Numbered from the stretch's first letter, positions 27,408-36,372 are shown. The stretch: 64,000 bases of DNA from RYN-230 sp963720645 (GCA_963720645.1 CAVRFX010000013.1:310001-374000); one strand, 5' to 3'. Translations and numbers: made by a program. The notes: generated by a model from the sequence alone, not told the origin.

Positions 27408-28642
27408 CCAGCCACGGCGAGGGTGAGGTGCCGGGCCTGGCCGCCGGGCGGCTGTGGGCCGCCTCGCACTTCCCGTACCTGGCCAGCGGGCTGTTCGGGG
27501 CGCAGGTGCTGGCCAGGCCCGGGATCGGGACGGTAGCGGTGGACGAGGGCTGGCGGCTGCACGCAGACCCGGAGCTCACCGCGGCCTGGGCCCCGGCCCA
27601 GCTGGGCAGCGTGCTCGTGCACCACGTGTCCCACCTGCTGCGGGCGCACGGGGAGCGGGCCGTCGCGGCCGGGATCGACCCGCACGACGCGCGGGCCTGG
27701 GTCCGCGGCGCCGACGCGGAGATCAACGACGACCTGGTCCCGGCGGGACTCGAACTGCCCGGCCGGCCGGTGCTGCCCGGGCACCTGGGCGCCGAGGAGG
27801 GCCTGCTCGCCGAGCAGTACTTCGAGGCGGGCCGGGCCGCGGACGATACCCGGGACAGCACCGGCGGCGGGGATCCCGTCGACCGGGACGCTGCCGGTGA
27901 GGACTGGGATCTGGACTGCGGCAGCGGCGCGGACGGCCAGGGCCGCGACTGGGACGCCTCCGGGACACCCGCGCTGTCGCCCTGGCAGGCACGGCTGCTC
28001 TGCCGGCAGGTGGCCCAGGACTGCATCCGGCACGCGCGGCAGGCCGGGAACGTGCCCGCCGGGCTGCTGCGCTGGGCCGAGCAGACCCTGCAGCCCGCCG
28101 TGGACTGGCGGCGGGTGCTCGCCGCCGAACTGCGCCGGGCGGTGGCGGACACGGCCGGCGCGGTGGACTACTCCTACCGGCGCCCCTCCCGGCGTGCCCC
28201 GGTGGCCGGCCCGGTGGTGCTGCCCGCGCTGCGGCGGCCGGTACCGGAGGTCGCGGTGGTCTGCGACACCTCCGGCAGCATGACCGAGGACCTCCTGGCC
28301 GCGGCGCTGGCCGAGGTGGAGGGGCTGCTGCGATCGCTGGGCCTGGCCCGTCAGGTCCGCGTGCTGGCCTGCGACACCGCGGTTGGGGCGGTCCGCCGGG
28401 TCACCTCCGCCCGCCAGGTGGAACTGGTCGGCGGCGGCGGGACCGACATGGGCGCCGGGATCGACGCAGCCGCCGGCCTGCGGCCGCGCCCGGCCGTGAC
28501 CGTCGTGCTCACCGACGGCTTCACGCCGTGGCCGGACCGCCCGCCGCGGGGGTCCCGGGTGGTGGTGGCCCTGCTCGGTGACGAAGCGCCGGACGGCCCG
28601 GACTGGGCCCGGTCCGTCAGGGTGCCGTCGGCGGCCGCCTGA
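27404..28642 (+). CDS. VWA protein with degenerate metallopeptidase domain (DUF2201-like)
   Basis: 412 residues, starting MTSHGEGEVPGLAAGRLWAA at the ATGA overlap. The N-terminal domain resembles the putative metallopeptidase domain of DUF2201 proteins, but the helix reads LVHHVSHLLRAHGERA: HHxxH where HExxH is expected, so the general-base glutamate is absent. An acidic, Asp/Gly-rich linker follows (about residues 165-190). The C-terminal VWA-like domain keeps a full MIDAS: CDTSGSM, GGGTDMGAG and VLTDGFTPWP. It is probably the metal-dependent adaptor of the preceding MoxR ATPase. It ends 3 bp from the convergent copD gene. Confidence 0.85.
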   Translation: MTSHGEGEVPGLAAGRLWAASHFPYLASGLFGAQVLARPGIGTVAVDEGWRLHADPELTAAWAPAQLGSVLVHHVSHLLRAHGERAVAAGIDPHDARAWVRGADAEINDDLVPAGLELPGRPVLPGHLGAEEGLLAEQYFEAGRAADDTRDSTGGGDPVDRDAAGEDWDLDCGSGADGQGRDWDASGTPALSPWQARLLCRQVAQDCIRHARQAGNVPAGLLRWAEQTLQPAVDWRRVLAAELRRAVADTAGAVDYSYRRPSRRAPVAGPVVLPALRRPVPEVAVVCDTSGSMTEDLLAAALAEVEGLLRSLGLARQVRVLACDTAVGAVRRVTSARQVELVGGGGTDMGAGIDAAAGLRPRPAVTVVLTDGFTPWPDRPPRGSRVVVALLGDEAPDGPDWARSVRVPSAAA

Positions 28643-28644
28643 CG

Positions 28645-29712
28645 CTAGCCCGCGGGCGGGCGCCGGGCCAGTCCCGCCGCCGCGTGCCCGGCCCGCGCCG
28701 GGGCCGCGCGGGCCGGGGCCGCCGGCGGGGTCAGCACGGTCAGCACGGCGGTGGCGGCCAGCACCGCCGCCAGGCCGTAGCACTCCAGCCGGGTGGCCCG
28801 GGCCGGTCCCACGCTCACGGCCTGCTGCGCCGCCCCGTCACCCACGGCCGGCGACGCCGGACTCGGCGCGGAGCGGCGATCGGGGGCCGGGGGCTCCGGG
28901 GGTAGTCCCCCGGGAGAGCGGAGCGGGGGGGCGCTCCCCCGGGCCGGTACCGCGAGCCAGGCGCGGCCCGCGATCGCCATCACGGCCACGGCCGCGACCA
29001 GCGCCGCCTTCACGATGACCATGATCCCGTAGGCGGTGGTCAGCAGCGAGCCCAGCGGGACCAGCACCAGCGCGCTGACCACACCGGTCGCCACGACCAC
29101 CGCGAACAGCCACACCGCCGCGTTGGCGTACAGGCGCACCAGGCCCCGCACGGCCACCGGGTCCTGCCGCCACGCGAGCGCGGCCCGCAGCGTGTAGGCC
29201 AGCATCCCCACCCACATCACTGCGGGCAGCACGTGCACCACGCTGAGCAGGGCGCCGCCGACCGGGACGATGCCCTCCGGGTGCGCCCGGATCGCTTCGG
29301 CGAGGACCACGCCCAGCAGCGGCAGGACGCTCAGCCCCGGCTGGCGCAGCCTCAGTCCCCCGGCCGCCAGCGCGAACGCGGCACACTCGATGCCCGTGAG
29401 CGCGCCCTGGCCGGCGGTCAGCAGCGGAGCCACCGCCGGGTGGGCTTGGAGAGCCAGCAGCGCGCGGGCGCCGAAGATCACGCCAGTCAGCGCGGCCGTC
29501 GCGGCCAGCCCCAGCAGGGAGGAGCGGAGTGCCCACGGCGCGGGCAGCGGTGCAGGGGCGGCCCCCTTGTACTGCCGGGCCAGGCCCCGCCCGGCCAGCC
29601 CGCCCAGGGCCCCGGCCAGCCCGGCGAGCATCAGCCAGCGCAGCACGGCGATCAGGCCGGCGACGGCGATGGCGGCCACGGTCAGGCGGCCCGGCAGACT
29701 GGCTCGGGGCAC
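28645..29712 (-). CDS. CopD-family copper resistance membrane protein
   Basis: 355 residues with about eight membrane helices. The CopD domain (Pfam CopD-like) is seen in SVVHVLPAVMWVGMLAYTLRAAL, LYANAAVWLFAVVVATGVVSALVLV and LLTTAYGIMVIVKAALVAAVAVMA; the His and Trp in the first and the YG..VK pattern in the last are typical. CopD proteins are linked to copper uptake into the cytoplasm or to copper handling. The usual partner CopC/YcnJ domain is absent both in the protein and nearby. A Pro/Ser-rich loop of about 50 residues separates the last two helices. Confidence 0.82.
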   Translation of the reverse strand: MPRASLPGRLTVAAIAVAGLIAVLRWLMLAGLAGALGGLAGRGLARQYKGAAPAPLPAPWALRSSLLGLAATAALTGVIFGARALLALQAHPAVAPLLTAGQGALTGIECAAFALAAGGLRLRQPGLSVLPLLGVVLAEAIRAHPEGIVPVGGALLSVVHVLPAVMWVGMLAYTLRAALAWRQDPVAVRGLVRLYANAAVWLFAVVVATGVVSALVLVPLGSLLTTAYGIMVIVKAALVAAVAVMAIAGRAWLAVPARGSAPPLRSPGGLPPEPPAPDRRSAPSPASPAVGDGAAQQAVSVGPARATRLECYGLAAVLAATAVLTVLTPPAAPARAAPARAGHAAAGLARRPPAG

Positions 29713-29844
29713 ACGGCGTTACGGGGCACGCGCCACATCATGGCACCCGGCGGGCCCGGGTGTGATCAGCGGGCGACGGGCCCGGGCCGCCGCCGGGGTC
29801 AGGGTGCGGGCCGCAACCGGGTCAGGGTGCGGGCCGCAGCCGGG

Positions 29845-30771
29845 TCAGGGTGCGGGCGGCGCGAACCACGGATGGTCGGCGGTGAACAGGTACAGGTCGG
29901 CGATGTGGTTGAGCACCCGCCGGGCCTGCTGGAAGCGGCCCGCCACGTCCGCCACGACGTCCAGCCGGGCGGTGCGTACCGGTGCCAGGCCGTACGCGGC
30001 CCGGTACCACCGGGCGCCCAGCTGCTCGAGCAGCTCGATAGCGGGCGCCGTGGCCAGGCGCTCGCGTTCGGCGCCCGTCACCTGGGCTGCGCGGAGCAGG
30101 CGGGAGACGCTGACCGGCCCGACCCCGTACAGGGTGGCGTAGTCAGGGAAGACCCCGGCCAGGAACAGGGACACGTCACCGAGCCGACGGTACACGCCAG
30201 GCTTCTCGGCGGCGGGGACACCGTCCAGCAGCCCGGCCAGCCGGACCGGGTCCAGCTCGCTGAACCGCCGGGTCCTGGTCCGGCCGCCGCCGCGGACCCG
30301 GTAGCGGCCGCTCGCCACCCGGGTGAATGAGGCCAGCAGCTCGGCCAGGAACAGCTTCCGCGCGGGCGAGCCAAGGAATTCGCGCAGCGCGGGCGCGTCG
30401 AACAGCGGCACCCGCTGCCGGGGCCCGGTCCGCTCGGCGACATGGCCCACGGACGCCAGCTCGGTGGCCGACCGGTGCACCGCGACCGCGAACGTGAGGA
30501 AGGGCGACACCGGGACGGCCTGGCCCGGCCGGGGCGGGCTGCCGGCGTCTCCCCAGCCGAACACCGCCTCGAACACGCGCGGGTCCCCGAGCAGGCCGGG
30601 GATGGCGGCGGGGTCGCGGCGCAGCCAGCCGGGGTCCGCGCCCGCCGGGAGGACGGGAACCGCGCCGGGCGGGCCGCCCGGGGCCGGGGCCCCCGCTGCG
30701 GAGGCCAGCAGGGTCAGGTCCGCATCCGTCAGGTGCGCCGCGTACTCACTGCCAACCACAGCACCATCCAT
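29845..30771 (-). CDS. Conserved actinobacterial protein of unknown function
   Basis: 308 residues, soluble, no signal peptide. Notable segments: SPFLTFAVAVHRSATELASVGHV, RVPLFDAPALREFLGSPARKLFLAELLASFTRVASGRYRV, RRFSELDPVRLAGLLDGVP and YRRLGDVSLFLAGVFPD. I recall similar hypothetical proteins in streptomycetes but no function. The sequence is mostly helical and lacks nucleotide-binding or catalytic motifs I recognise. The start ATG at 30771 has no clear ribosome site. It is separated from copD by about 130 bp of GC-rich sequence and from the GH2 remnant by about 120 bp. Confidence 0.75.
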   Translation of the reverse strand: MDGAVVGSEYAAHLTDADLTLLASAAGAPAPGGPPGAVPVLPAGADPGWLRRDPAAIPGLLGDPRVFEAVFGWGDAGSPPRPGQAVPVSPFLTFAVAVHRSATELASVGHVAERTGPRQRVPLFDAPALREFLGSPARKLFLAELLASFTRVASGRYRVRGGGRTRTRRFSELDPVRLAGLLDGVPAAEKPGVYRRLGDVSLFLAGVFPDYATLYGVGPVSVSRLLRAAQVTGAERERLATAPAIELLEQLGARWYRAAYGLAPVRTARLDVVADVAGRFQQARRVLNHIADLYLFTADHPWFAPPAP

Positions 30772-30889
30772 GACATCACGTTACTCCGCAGCGCGCCCGG
30801 CGCCAGGGCCCGCTTTGACCGGCGGGGCCCCGGCAGGCCGGCGGGCGGGCGCCTGCCGGCGAGGCCGGGCCACCGCAGGCCCGGCCAGG

Positions 30890-31661
30890 CTAGGTGACCG
30901 CGGTTCCGCCGCTGAGCACCTCCAGGCTCACGATCTGCAGGAACCCTTCGCCCACACCGGGCGCTGCGCTCGTCATGTCCAGCCTGACCTGGCTGCTGCG
31001 GACCGCGTCAAAGGTGAGCGTGGTCGGCTGGCCGGAGGCCGTGGCCCGGGTGATCGTCAGGTTCCGCACCGGGACGAACCGGGTCCCGTCCCAGGCCAGG
31101 CCGCCGGGCAGGAACCCGGTGGCACTGCTGGTGCTGGCGTTGTCCACCGGGGTCAGCTCGATGCTCCAGTCGTGCGGGACGTCCAGCTGCCGCCAGCCGG
31201 AGTCGTCGAACCCGGGATCCTGGGCGTTCGCGTAGGTGCCGACCGGGTCGGTGATGCCGTACGGGTTGACCAGGGCGAACTTCCAGCCCTGGCCGAAGTC
31301 GGTGACCCGGCTGCCGGCTGCCCGTGCGGTCAGCCGGGCCCGGTCAGCGCCTGCGGGCCGGCCGCCCAATCCGAGGACCGGCGCTAAGGCGGCGACACCC
31401 AGGCCAGCGCCGGCCCCGCGCAGCATCTGCCGGCGCGAGGGCCCGGGCGGACGGAGGCCGGGTGGGCTGGCGGCGGGGTTGGCGCGGCTGCCGGCCGGGC
31501 TTGCGCTGCTGCCGGGGCTTGCGCTGCCGGCCGGGCTTGCGCTGCTGCCGGGGCTTGCGCTGCCGGCCGGGCTTGCGCTCGGCGGGGCTTGCCGGGCGAC
31601 TTGCTGGGTGGCCGCCGGGGGGCGGCGTCGCGGGTACGGGGTTGTCCTGGGCGGCGCTCAT
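30890..31661 (-). pseudogene. Gutted GH2 beta-galactosidase remnant
   Basis: Only the two ends of a secreted glycoside hydrolase family 2 enzyme remain. The N-terminal part has a twin-arginine-type signal (SRRQMLRGAGAGLGVAAL) and the start of the sugar-binding domain (DFGQGWKFALVNPYG, DDSGWRQLDVPHDWSIE, ATGFLPGGLAW). It jumps straight to a C-terminal segment, FVPVRNLTITRATASGQPTTL .. QIVSLEVLSGGTAV. The catalytic barrel, normally several hundred residues, is missing without loss of frame. Upstream of the Arg pair lies an Ala/Ser/Pro minisatellite, and the likeliest start (ATG 31661) is in another frame. It cannot be an active hydrolase. Confidence 0.75.
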
Positions 31662-31998
31662 GAATGTCCCCGTTTCGCCTGATCCACCTGGTGACGGAGA
31701 TGTTCCTGCGGCGCCAGCGCACTCTGGCTCCCGCCGGTAACACCAAGATCAAACATTTTCTGGTGCCGAACTGAACGAGACCAACCAAATCGACACATAT
31801 CATCCTGCCCAGAGATGCGATGTCAAGGGCGGCCCGGACCGGGCAGGCACCGCCCCGCCCGCGGCCGTGGACGGTACCGCCCCGGCGACTTCGGACGTCC
31901 GCAGACCAGCCCCGGCCGACGGGTGGGCGGCACAGACCGGGACTCCCGTGGCCGGTGTGACCCGCGTGACCGCTGAGGCCCCGGACCCGGCTTCCCGC
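31662..31998. other. Intergenic, AT-richer promoter region of the GH2 remnant
   Basis: About 340 bp. The first 150 bp are markedly AT-richer than the surroundings (around 31740-31800, including AAGATCAAACATTTTCTGG), consistent with the promoter and sugar-responsive control region of the old GH2 gene. I cannot assign boxes with confidence. The remainder is ordinary GC-rich sequence. Confidence 0.4.
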
Positions 31999-32054
31999 GT
32001 TCGTGATCAACCGATTGGTGTTGCTGCAGCAACACCAATCGGTTGATCACGAAC
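31999..32054. repeat. 56-bp perfect palindrome, family A copy 2
   Basis: All 28 base pairs match with no loop; the centre is CTGCAG and the ends are GTTCGTGATCAACC / GGTTGATCACGAAC. The right arm is identical to the copy at 8822-8877, 23 kb away. Perfect symmetry without a spacer would favour cruciform extrusion or reflect a two-fold protein site. Confidence 0.95.
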
Positions 32055-32307
32055 CAGGCCAGGGCGGGCCGGGGGCTGAAGCGGGGTGGAGGGCTGAAGC
32101 GGGTGGGGCTGAAGCGGGGCGGAGGGCGGAAGCGCGCTGGGGGTGGCCACGAAAAACCCGGCGCACGGCAGGAAGCGGGGACCTGCGGTGCGCCGGGGGC
32201 TGCACCGGCCAGCCCGGCCCGCCAATCCCGGCCCGCGAGCCCGGCCCGCCAATCCCGGCCCGCGAGCCGGCGGGCCAGCCCGGCCAGCCAGGCTGCCGCC
32301 CGCGCCG
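32055..32307. repeat. GC-rich tandem repeats, no gene
   Basis: Three degenerate copies of a GCTGAAGCGGG-containing unit (about 32083-32130) and two exact copies of a 27-bp unit (32213-32239 and 32240-32266) containing CCGCCAATCCCGG. No coding region is credible here. Confidence 0.8.
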
Positions 32308-33042
32308 TCAGGCGGGCCGGAAGTCGAGCAGGAACTCCATGATCCCGTGGTTCTGCGTGGTGACGAACCCAGTGAAGGAGGGGTTCGGAATGCCCCACTT
32401 CGAGAAGAGTACCGGGATCGAGCCCTGGACCTCGATTCCGTTCGCGGTCCGTTCGGCCTTGAGCGGGAAGGTCACCGGCCGGCTCTGGCCGTGCAGCGTG
32501 AGGTGGCCGGTCGCGGTGTAGGTCTTGATCGTTCCCGTGGCGGGCAGCGGCGCGAGCGCGATCGGCTTGGTCAGCGCGAACGTCCCGTCCGGGTACGTGG
32601 CCACGTCCATGATCCGGCCGTCGAACTGCGCGTCACGCTGGGACGAGTCGGTGTGGATGGTGGCCATCTTGACCGTGAAGCCGGCCGTCTTCACCGTGGT
32701 GCCCTTGATGATCATCTGCCCGGTCACCGCGCTGCTGCGGCCGACGGCCGTGTGGGACTGACCGCCCAGGACCTCGTTGACCCGGTAGCCGACCCGCGAA
32801 CCCGAGCCCACCGCCCAGGTCCCGGCCACCGATCCGGAACTTCCCTGGCTGGCCCCGGCGCTGGCGCCCTGGGTGCCGGACGCGCTGGCGGCGGGGCTCG
32901 CCTTCAGGCTGAGCGGCGCCGGGCCGTTTCCCTCGATGAAGTGAAAGAAGACGAACGGGCCGCCCACCGCGAGCACGACGATGACGACCACCGCCGCGAG
33001 CACCCATCTCAGCCAGCGCCACGGGCCACGTGACGACACCAT
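32308..33042 (-). CDS. YceI-family protein, membrane-anchored
   Basis: 244 residues. A single N-terminal membrane helix (WLRWVLAAVVVIVVLAVGGPFVFF) is followed by a Ser/Ala/Gly linker and a YceI lipocalin-like beta-barrel: GTWAVGSGSRVGYRVNEVLGG, the family's start, then VKMATIHTDSSQRDAQF and GHLTLHGQSRPVTFPL. YceI proteins bind isoprenoid-type or other amphipathic ligands in the cell envelope; the ligand here is unknown. AGGAGG lies 5 nt before the ATG start. Monocistronic. Confidence 0.92.
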   Translation of the reverse strand: MVSSRGPWRWLRWVLAAVVVIVVLAVGGPFVFFHFIEGNGPAPLSLKASPAASASGTQGASAGASQGSSGSVAGTWAVGSGSRVGYRVNEVLGGQSHTAVGRSSAVTGQMIIKGTTVKTAGFTVKMATIHTDSSQRDAQFDGRIMDVATYPDGTFALTKPIALAPLPATGTIKTYTATGHLTLHGQSRPVTFPLKAERTANGIEVQGSIPVLFSKWGIPNPSFTGFVTTQNHGIMEFLLDFRPA

Positions 33043-33249
33043 GATGCCTCCTGTTTAGGCTGGATCAGCGCCGACGCACCTGCTCACGCGGAGCCCATGT
33101 CGCCCCCGGCCGACGTGACCATCCTCCCGCAGCCTGCTGCCGTGCTGGGTTTCTTTCTGAATGGACTCTGAATGGTCGATGACCGTCACCTCCACGCGGC
33201 GGCCCCAGAATGGCTGCGCGCCGGCCTCGGACCCGGTATGAGTGGGGCC

Positions 33250-33823
33250 ATGCCCGGCTTTACCCCGCCGACGTCCCGGGTCCGGCTCTCGTTCATCGGC
33301 GCCATGGAGGAATTCCGTGCCGAGGGGCGCGGCGCGGCCACGGATGACACCATGCTCGGCCGGGACATCCGTGAGTTCGGCCTGGACTGGCAGGACCCGG
33401 AGCGCTTCGAGGCCTACGTGGCGCACCTGCGGGACCAGGCCCGGGCAGACGCGCCCCGCCGCCCCGGGTACGTGCCCTCGACCACCTTGTGGTGGGTGGA
33501 CGGGGACGAGTACCTCGGCCGCCTGGCCATCCGGCACCGGCTGACGCCGCGGCTCACCGATCTCGGTGGCCATATCGGCTACGACGTGAAACCCTCGGCC
33601 CGCCCGGCAGGGGCACGCCACGGCCATGCTGGCCGCCGCGCTGCCGGTGGCGCGCTCGCTGGGCATCGACCCGGCCCTGGTCACCTGCGACGAGTCCAAC
33701 ACGGGGTCGCGCCGGGTGATCGAGGCCAACGGCGGCGTGCTGGAGAACAAGCGCGGCAGCGAACTGCGCTTCTGGATCCCCACGGGCCAGGCCCCCGCCG
33801 GCCTTACCGGACCTGGGACATGA
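33250..33823 (+). CDS. GNAT N-acetyltransferase, one frame break
   Basis: About 191 residues once the break is closed. N-terminal part: RVRLSFIGAMEEFRAEGRG, TTLWWVDGDEYLGRLAIRHRLTPRLTDLGGHIGYDVKPSAR. The acetyl-CoA loop and C-terminus, GHATAMLAAALPVARSLGID and VTCDESNTGSRRVIEANGG, are in a second frame. The switch is near 33605, where GCCCGCCCGG has one C too many: removing it gives RRQGHATAM, the expected RRxGxA loop. The interval is 3n+1, in agreement. The ATG at 33250 was chosen because the family starts with this segment. The 3' end overlaps the convergent LLM gene by 20 bp. Substrate unknown. Confidence 0.85.
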
Positions 33824-34736
33824 CCTCGGAGGCGATCAGTTCCAGGTGGTCCAGGTCGTGCAGGTCGAGGACCTGAAGGTAGATCCGGGTCGCGCCGAGC
33901 CCGGCGAAGGTCCCGATCCGGTCCACGATCTCGTCGGGGGTGCCGACGAACCCGTCGGCGCGCTGCGTGGCCAGGTCCCAGCCGATCGTCCCGGCCCGGC
34001 GGGCCAGCTCGGCCTCGTCCCGCCCGCAGCACACGGTGTGCGCGGCCGAGTAGACCAGCGAGTCGGGATCCCGGCCGGCCGCCGCACAGGCCTCGCGCAC
34101 CCGGCCGTACGCCGCCTGGGTCTCCACGGCACTGGCGAACTGCGCGTTGTACTCGTCGGCGTACCGGGCGGCGAGCCGTGGCGTCCGGCGCGGCCCCCGC
34201 CCGCCGATGACGACCGGCGGGTGCGGGCGCTGGACCGGCTTGGGCAGCCCGGGTGAGTCGGTGACGGAGTAGAACTTCCCCGCGAACGAAAACCGCTCGC
34301 CCGCAGGTACGTCCCACAGGCCGGTGATGATCGCGAGCTGTTCTTCGAGCCGGTCGAAGCGCTCAGCCGTGTCCGGGAACGGGATGGCGTAGGCGGCGTG
34401 CTCGGCCTGGTACCAGCCGGCCCCGATACCCAGCTCGACGCGGCCGCCGCTCATGTCATCAACCTGGGCCACCGAGATCGCGAGCGGCCCGGGATAGCGG
34501 AAGGTGATCGGGCTGACCAGCGTGCCGAGCTTGATCCGCGAAGTCTGGAGGGCCAGGCCGGCCAGGGTCAGCCAGGCGTCGGTCGGGCCGGGCAGCCCCT
34601 CGCCGTCCCCCATGCTGAGGTAGTGATCGGACCTGAAGAACGCGCCGAAGCCCAGTTGCTCGGTGGCCCGGGCCACGGCTAGCAGCCGGCCGTAGTCCGC
34701 ACCCTGCTGTGGTTCGGTCATGATCCGGAGTTCCAT
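33804..34736 (-). CDS. LLM-class F420-dependent oxidoreductase
   Basis: About 310 residues of the luciferase-like TIM barrel. Segments: MELRIMTEPQQGADYGRLLAVARATEQLGFGAFFRSDHYL, ALQTSRIKLGTLVSPITFRYPGPLA, DMSGGRVELGIGAGW (cofactor loop), PPVVIGGRGPRRTPRLAARYADEYNA. This layout belongs to the actinobacterial F420 group (TIGR03560-like). The ATG at 34736 follows AAGGATGG; an upstream in-frame start adds 11 unconserved residues. Substrate not predictable. Distinct from the sulfur-cluster LLM proteins at 45-50 kb. Confidence 0.88.
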   Translation of the reverse strand: MELRIMTEPQQGADYGRLLAVARATEQLGFGAFFRSDHYLSMGDGEGLPGPTDAWLTLAGLALQTSRIKLGTLVSPITFRYPGPLAISVAQVDDMSGGRVELGIGAGWYQAEHAAYAIPFPDTAERFDRLEEQLAIITGLWDVPAGERFSFAGKFYSVTDSPGLPKPVQRPHPPVVIGGRGPRRTPRLAARYADEYNAQFASAVETQAAYGRVREACAAAGRDPDSLVYSAAHTVCCGRDEAELARRAGTIGWDLATQRADGFVGTPDEIVDRIGTFAGLGATRIYLQVLDLHDLDHLELIASEVMSQVR

Positions 34737-34966
34737 GGATCCATCCTTGCGCACCACCCCTGCCGTCAACCTTCCGGCCGGCTGCCTCGTACTTGGCTGA
34801 CAAGAAAGCCGCTGGCGAGGCGGGACGGGCCGCAGGCGTGTTCCTCCGGGCCGGGGGCGGGGGCCGGGTGCGAAGGGGCAGGCCCCCGGGAAGCGGGGCA
34901 GGCTCCCTGACCCCTCCGCAGGCCGGCCAGGCCCGGCGGTCCCGCTGCGGGACCCGCCGGGGCTTC

Positions 34967-36296
34967 CTAGTCCTGCTCCCGGGTCAGCGTGGCCACCAAT
35001 TCCACGTGATGGGTCATCGGAAACGCGTCGAAGGCGCGGAGCGCGCCGAGTTCCCAGCCGGCCCCGGCGAACACGGAGATGTCGCGGGCCAGCGTGGCCG
35101 GGTCACACGACACGTAGGCGACCCGCCGCAGCGCGGTGCCCGGGCGCAGCAGCTGGTCCAGGACCGGGCGGGCCACGCCGGTGCGGGGCGGGTCGAGCAC
35201 CGCGAGGCTGGCCTGGTCCCATTCGGCGTAGCCGAGCACGTCGGCGGCATCCCCCCGGTGGACCCGGGCCCAGGGGGTGTCCCGCAGGTTGTGCCGGGCG
35301 TCGCGGACCGCGGCCCGGTCCGACTCGATGCCGATCACCGCCCCGGACGGCCCGGCCGCGGCGGCCAGCACACCCGCGAACAGCCCGGCCCCGCAGTACA
35401 GGTCCAGCGCCGCGTCCCCGGCCTGCGGGCGCAGCACGTCCAGGACCACCCCGGCCAGCACGTCTGCCGCGGCCGGATGCACCTGCCAGAACACGCCGGC
35501 GCTGGTCCGCCACGTCCGGCCGGCGGCGGTCCGGTGCAGGAACGGGCCGCCCCGCAGCGCGGTCAGCCCGCCGGCTCCCCCGTCCACCAGGACCGGGCCC
35601 TCCACCTGGGCGGCCCAGGTGTCCGGGCCAGGCCACCCGGCCGCCCGGCCGGCGGCGCCGCGGCGCCCGCGCCGGGGTGACCACCACGGCCTGCTCGCTG
35701 CTGCCCGGCGTGGTCACCGCGACCACCGACTCCGCCCCCGGCCAGCGGTGCCCGGTGATCCCCATCTCGTTGACCAGCGGGTGGGCGATCGGGCAGGTCC
35801 CCACGTCGACGATCGCGTGCGAGCGGTGCTGGCGCAGGCCGGCCAGGCCGTCGGCGCGTACCGCGAAGCGGACCCGGGTCCGCCAGCCGAGCCCGTCCTC
35901 ATCCCCCGGCAGCGGTTCCACCGTCACCGCACGCTCCAGGCCGGCGATCCGGCGCAGTTGCTGGGCGATGACCGCGGCCTTGAGCCGGCGCTGCGCGGCC
36001 AGGCTGGCGTGCTGCCAGTCGCATCCGCCGCAGCCGCCCGGGCGGGCGTGCGGGCACGGCGGCTCGACCCGGTCGGGCGAGGCCTCCAGGATCACCGTCG
36101 CCTCGGCCCGGGCGAGCCTGGCCGTCTCCTCGGTCAGCCGGGCCATGACCCGCTCGCCCGGCAGCGTGTGCCGGACCAAGACGACCCGGCCCTCTGGCTC
36201 CCGGGCCACGCACCAGCCGCCCTGCGCCACGTCGCCGACCTCGAGTTCGACCAGTTGCCCGCCGGTCTGCCGGGCAAGTTCCACGCCGCACCTCAT
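34967..36296 (-). CDS. TRAM-domain class I RNA methyltransferase (TrmA/RlmCD-like), one frame break
   Basis: m5U RNA methyltransferase family, about 443 residues. N-terminal TRAM domain (VELEVGDVAQGGWCVAREPEGRVVLVRHTLPGERV), then Fe-S-type cysteines in CPHARPGGCGGCDWQH. A frame change near 35650 leads to the SAM domain (ALDLYCGAGLFAGVLA) and the catalytic YVSCDPATLARD, with LDPPRTG. The interval is 3n+1, so a single extra base. The ATG at 36296 begins the conserved part; a TTG 15 nt upstream is an alternative. In actinobacteria this gene commonly neighbours trkA pairs, as here, though the amino-acid permease often found between them is missing. Confidence 0.9.
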
Positions 36297-36372
36297 GTTC
36301 AGTCGGGTCAAGTATCCTGACCGGCCGTCTCACGAACCCAGGACAGGGAATACCGTTGGCGGGCCACTGTGA

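Noticed and set aside
31344..31661. A basic KPGRQRKPRQQR-repeat protein
   Set aside because: It is the GH2 leader minisatellite read in the wrong frame; the frame with the twin-arginine signal is the meaningful one.
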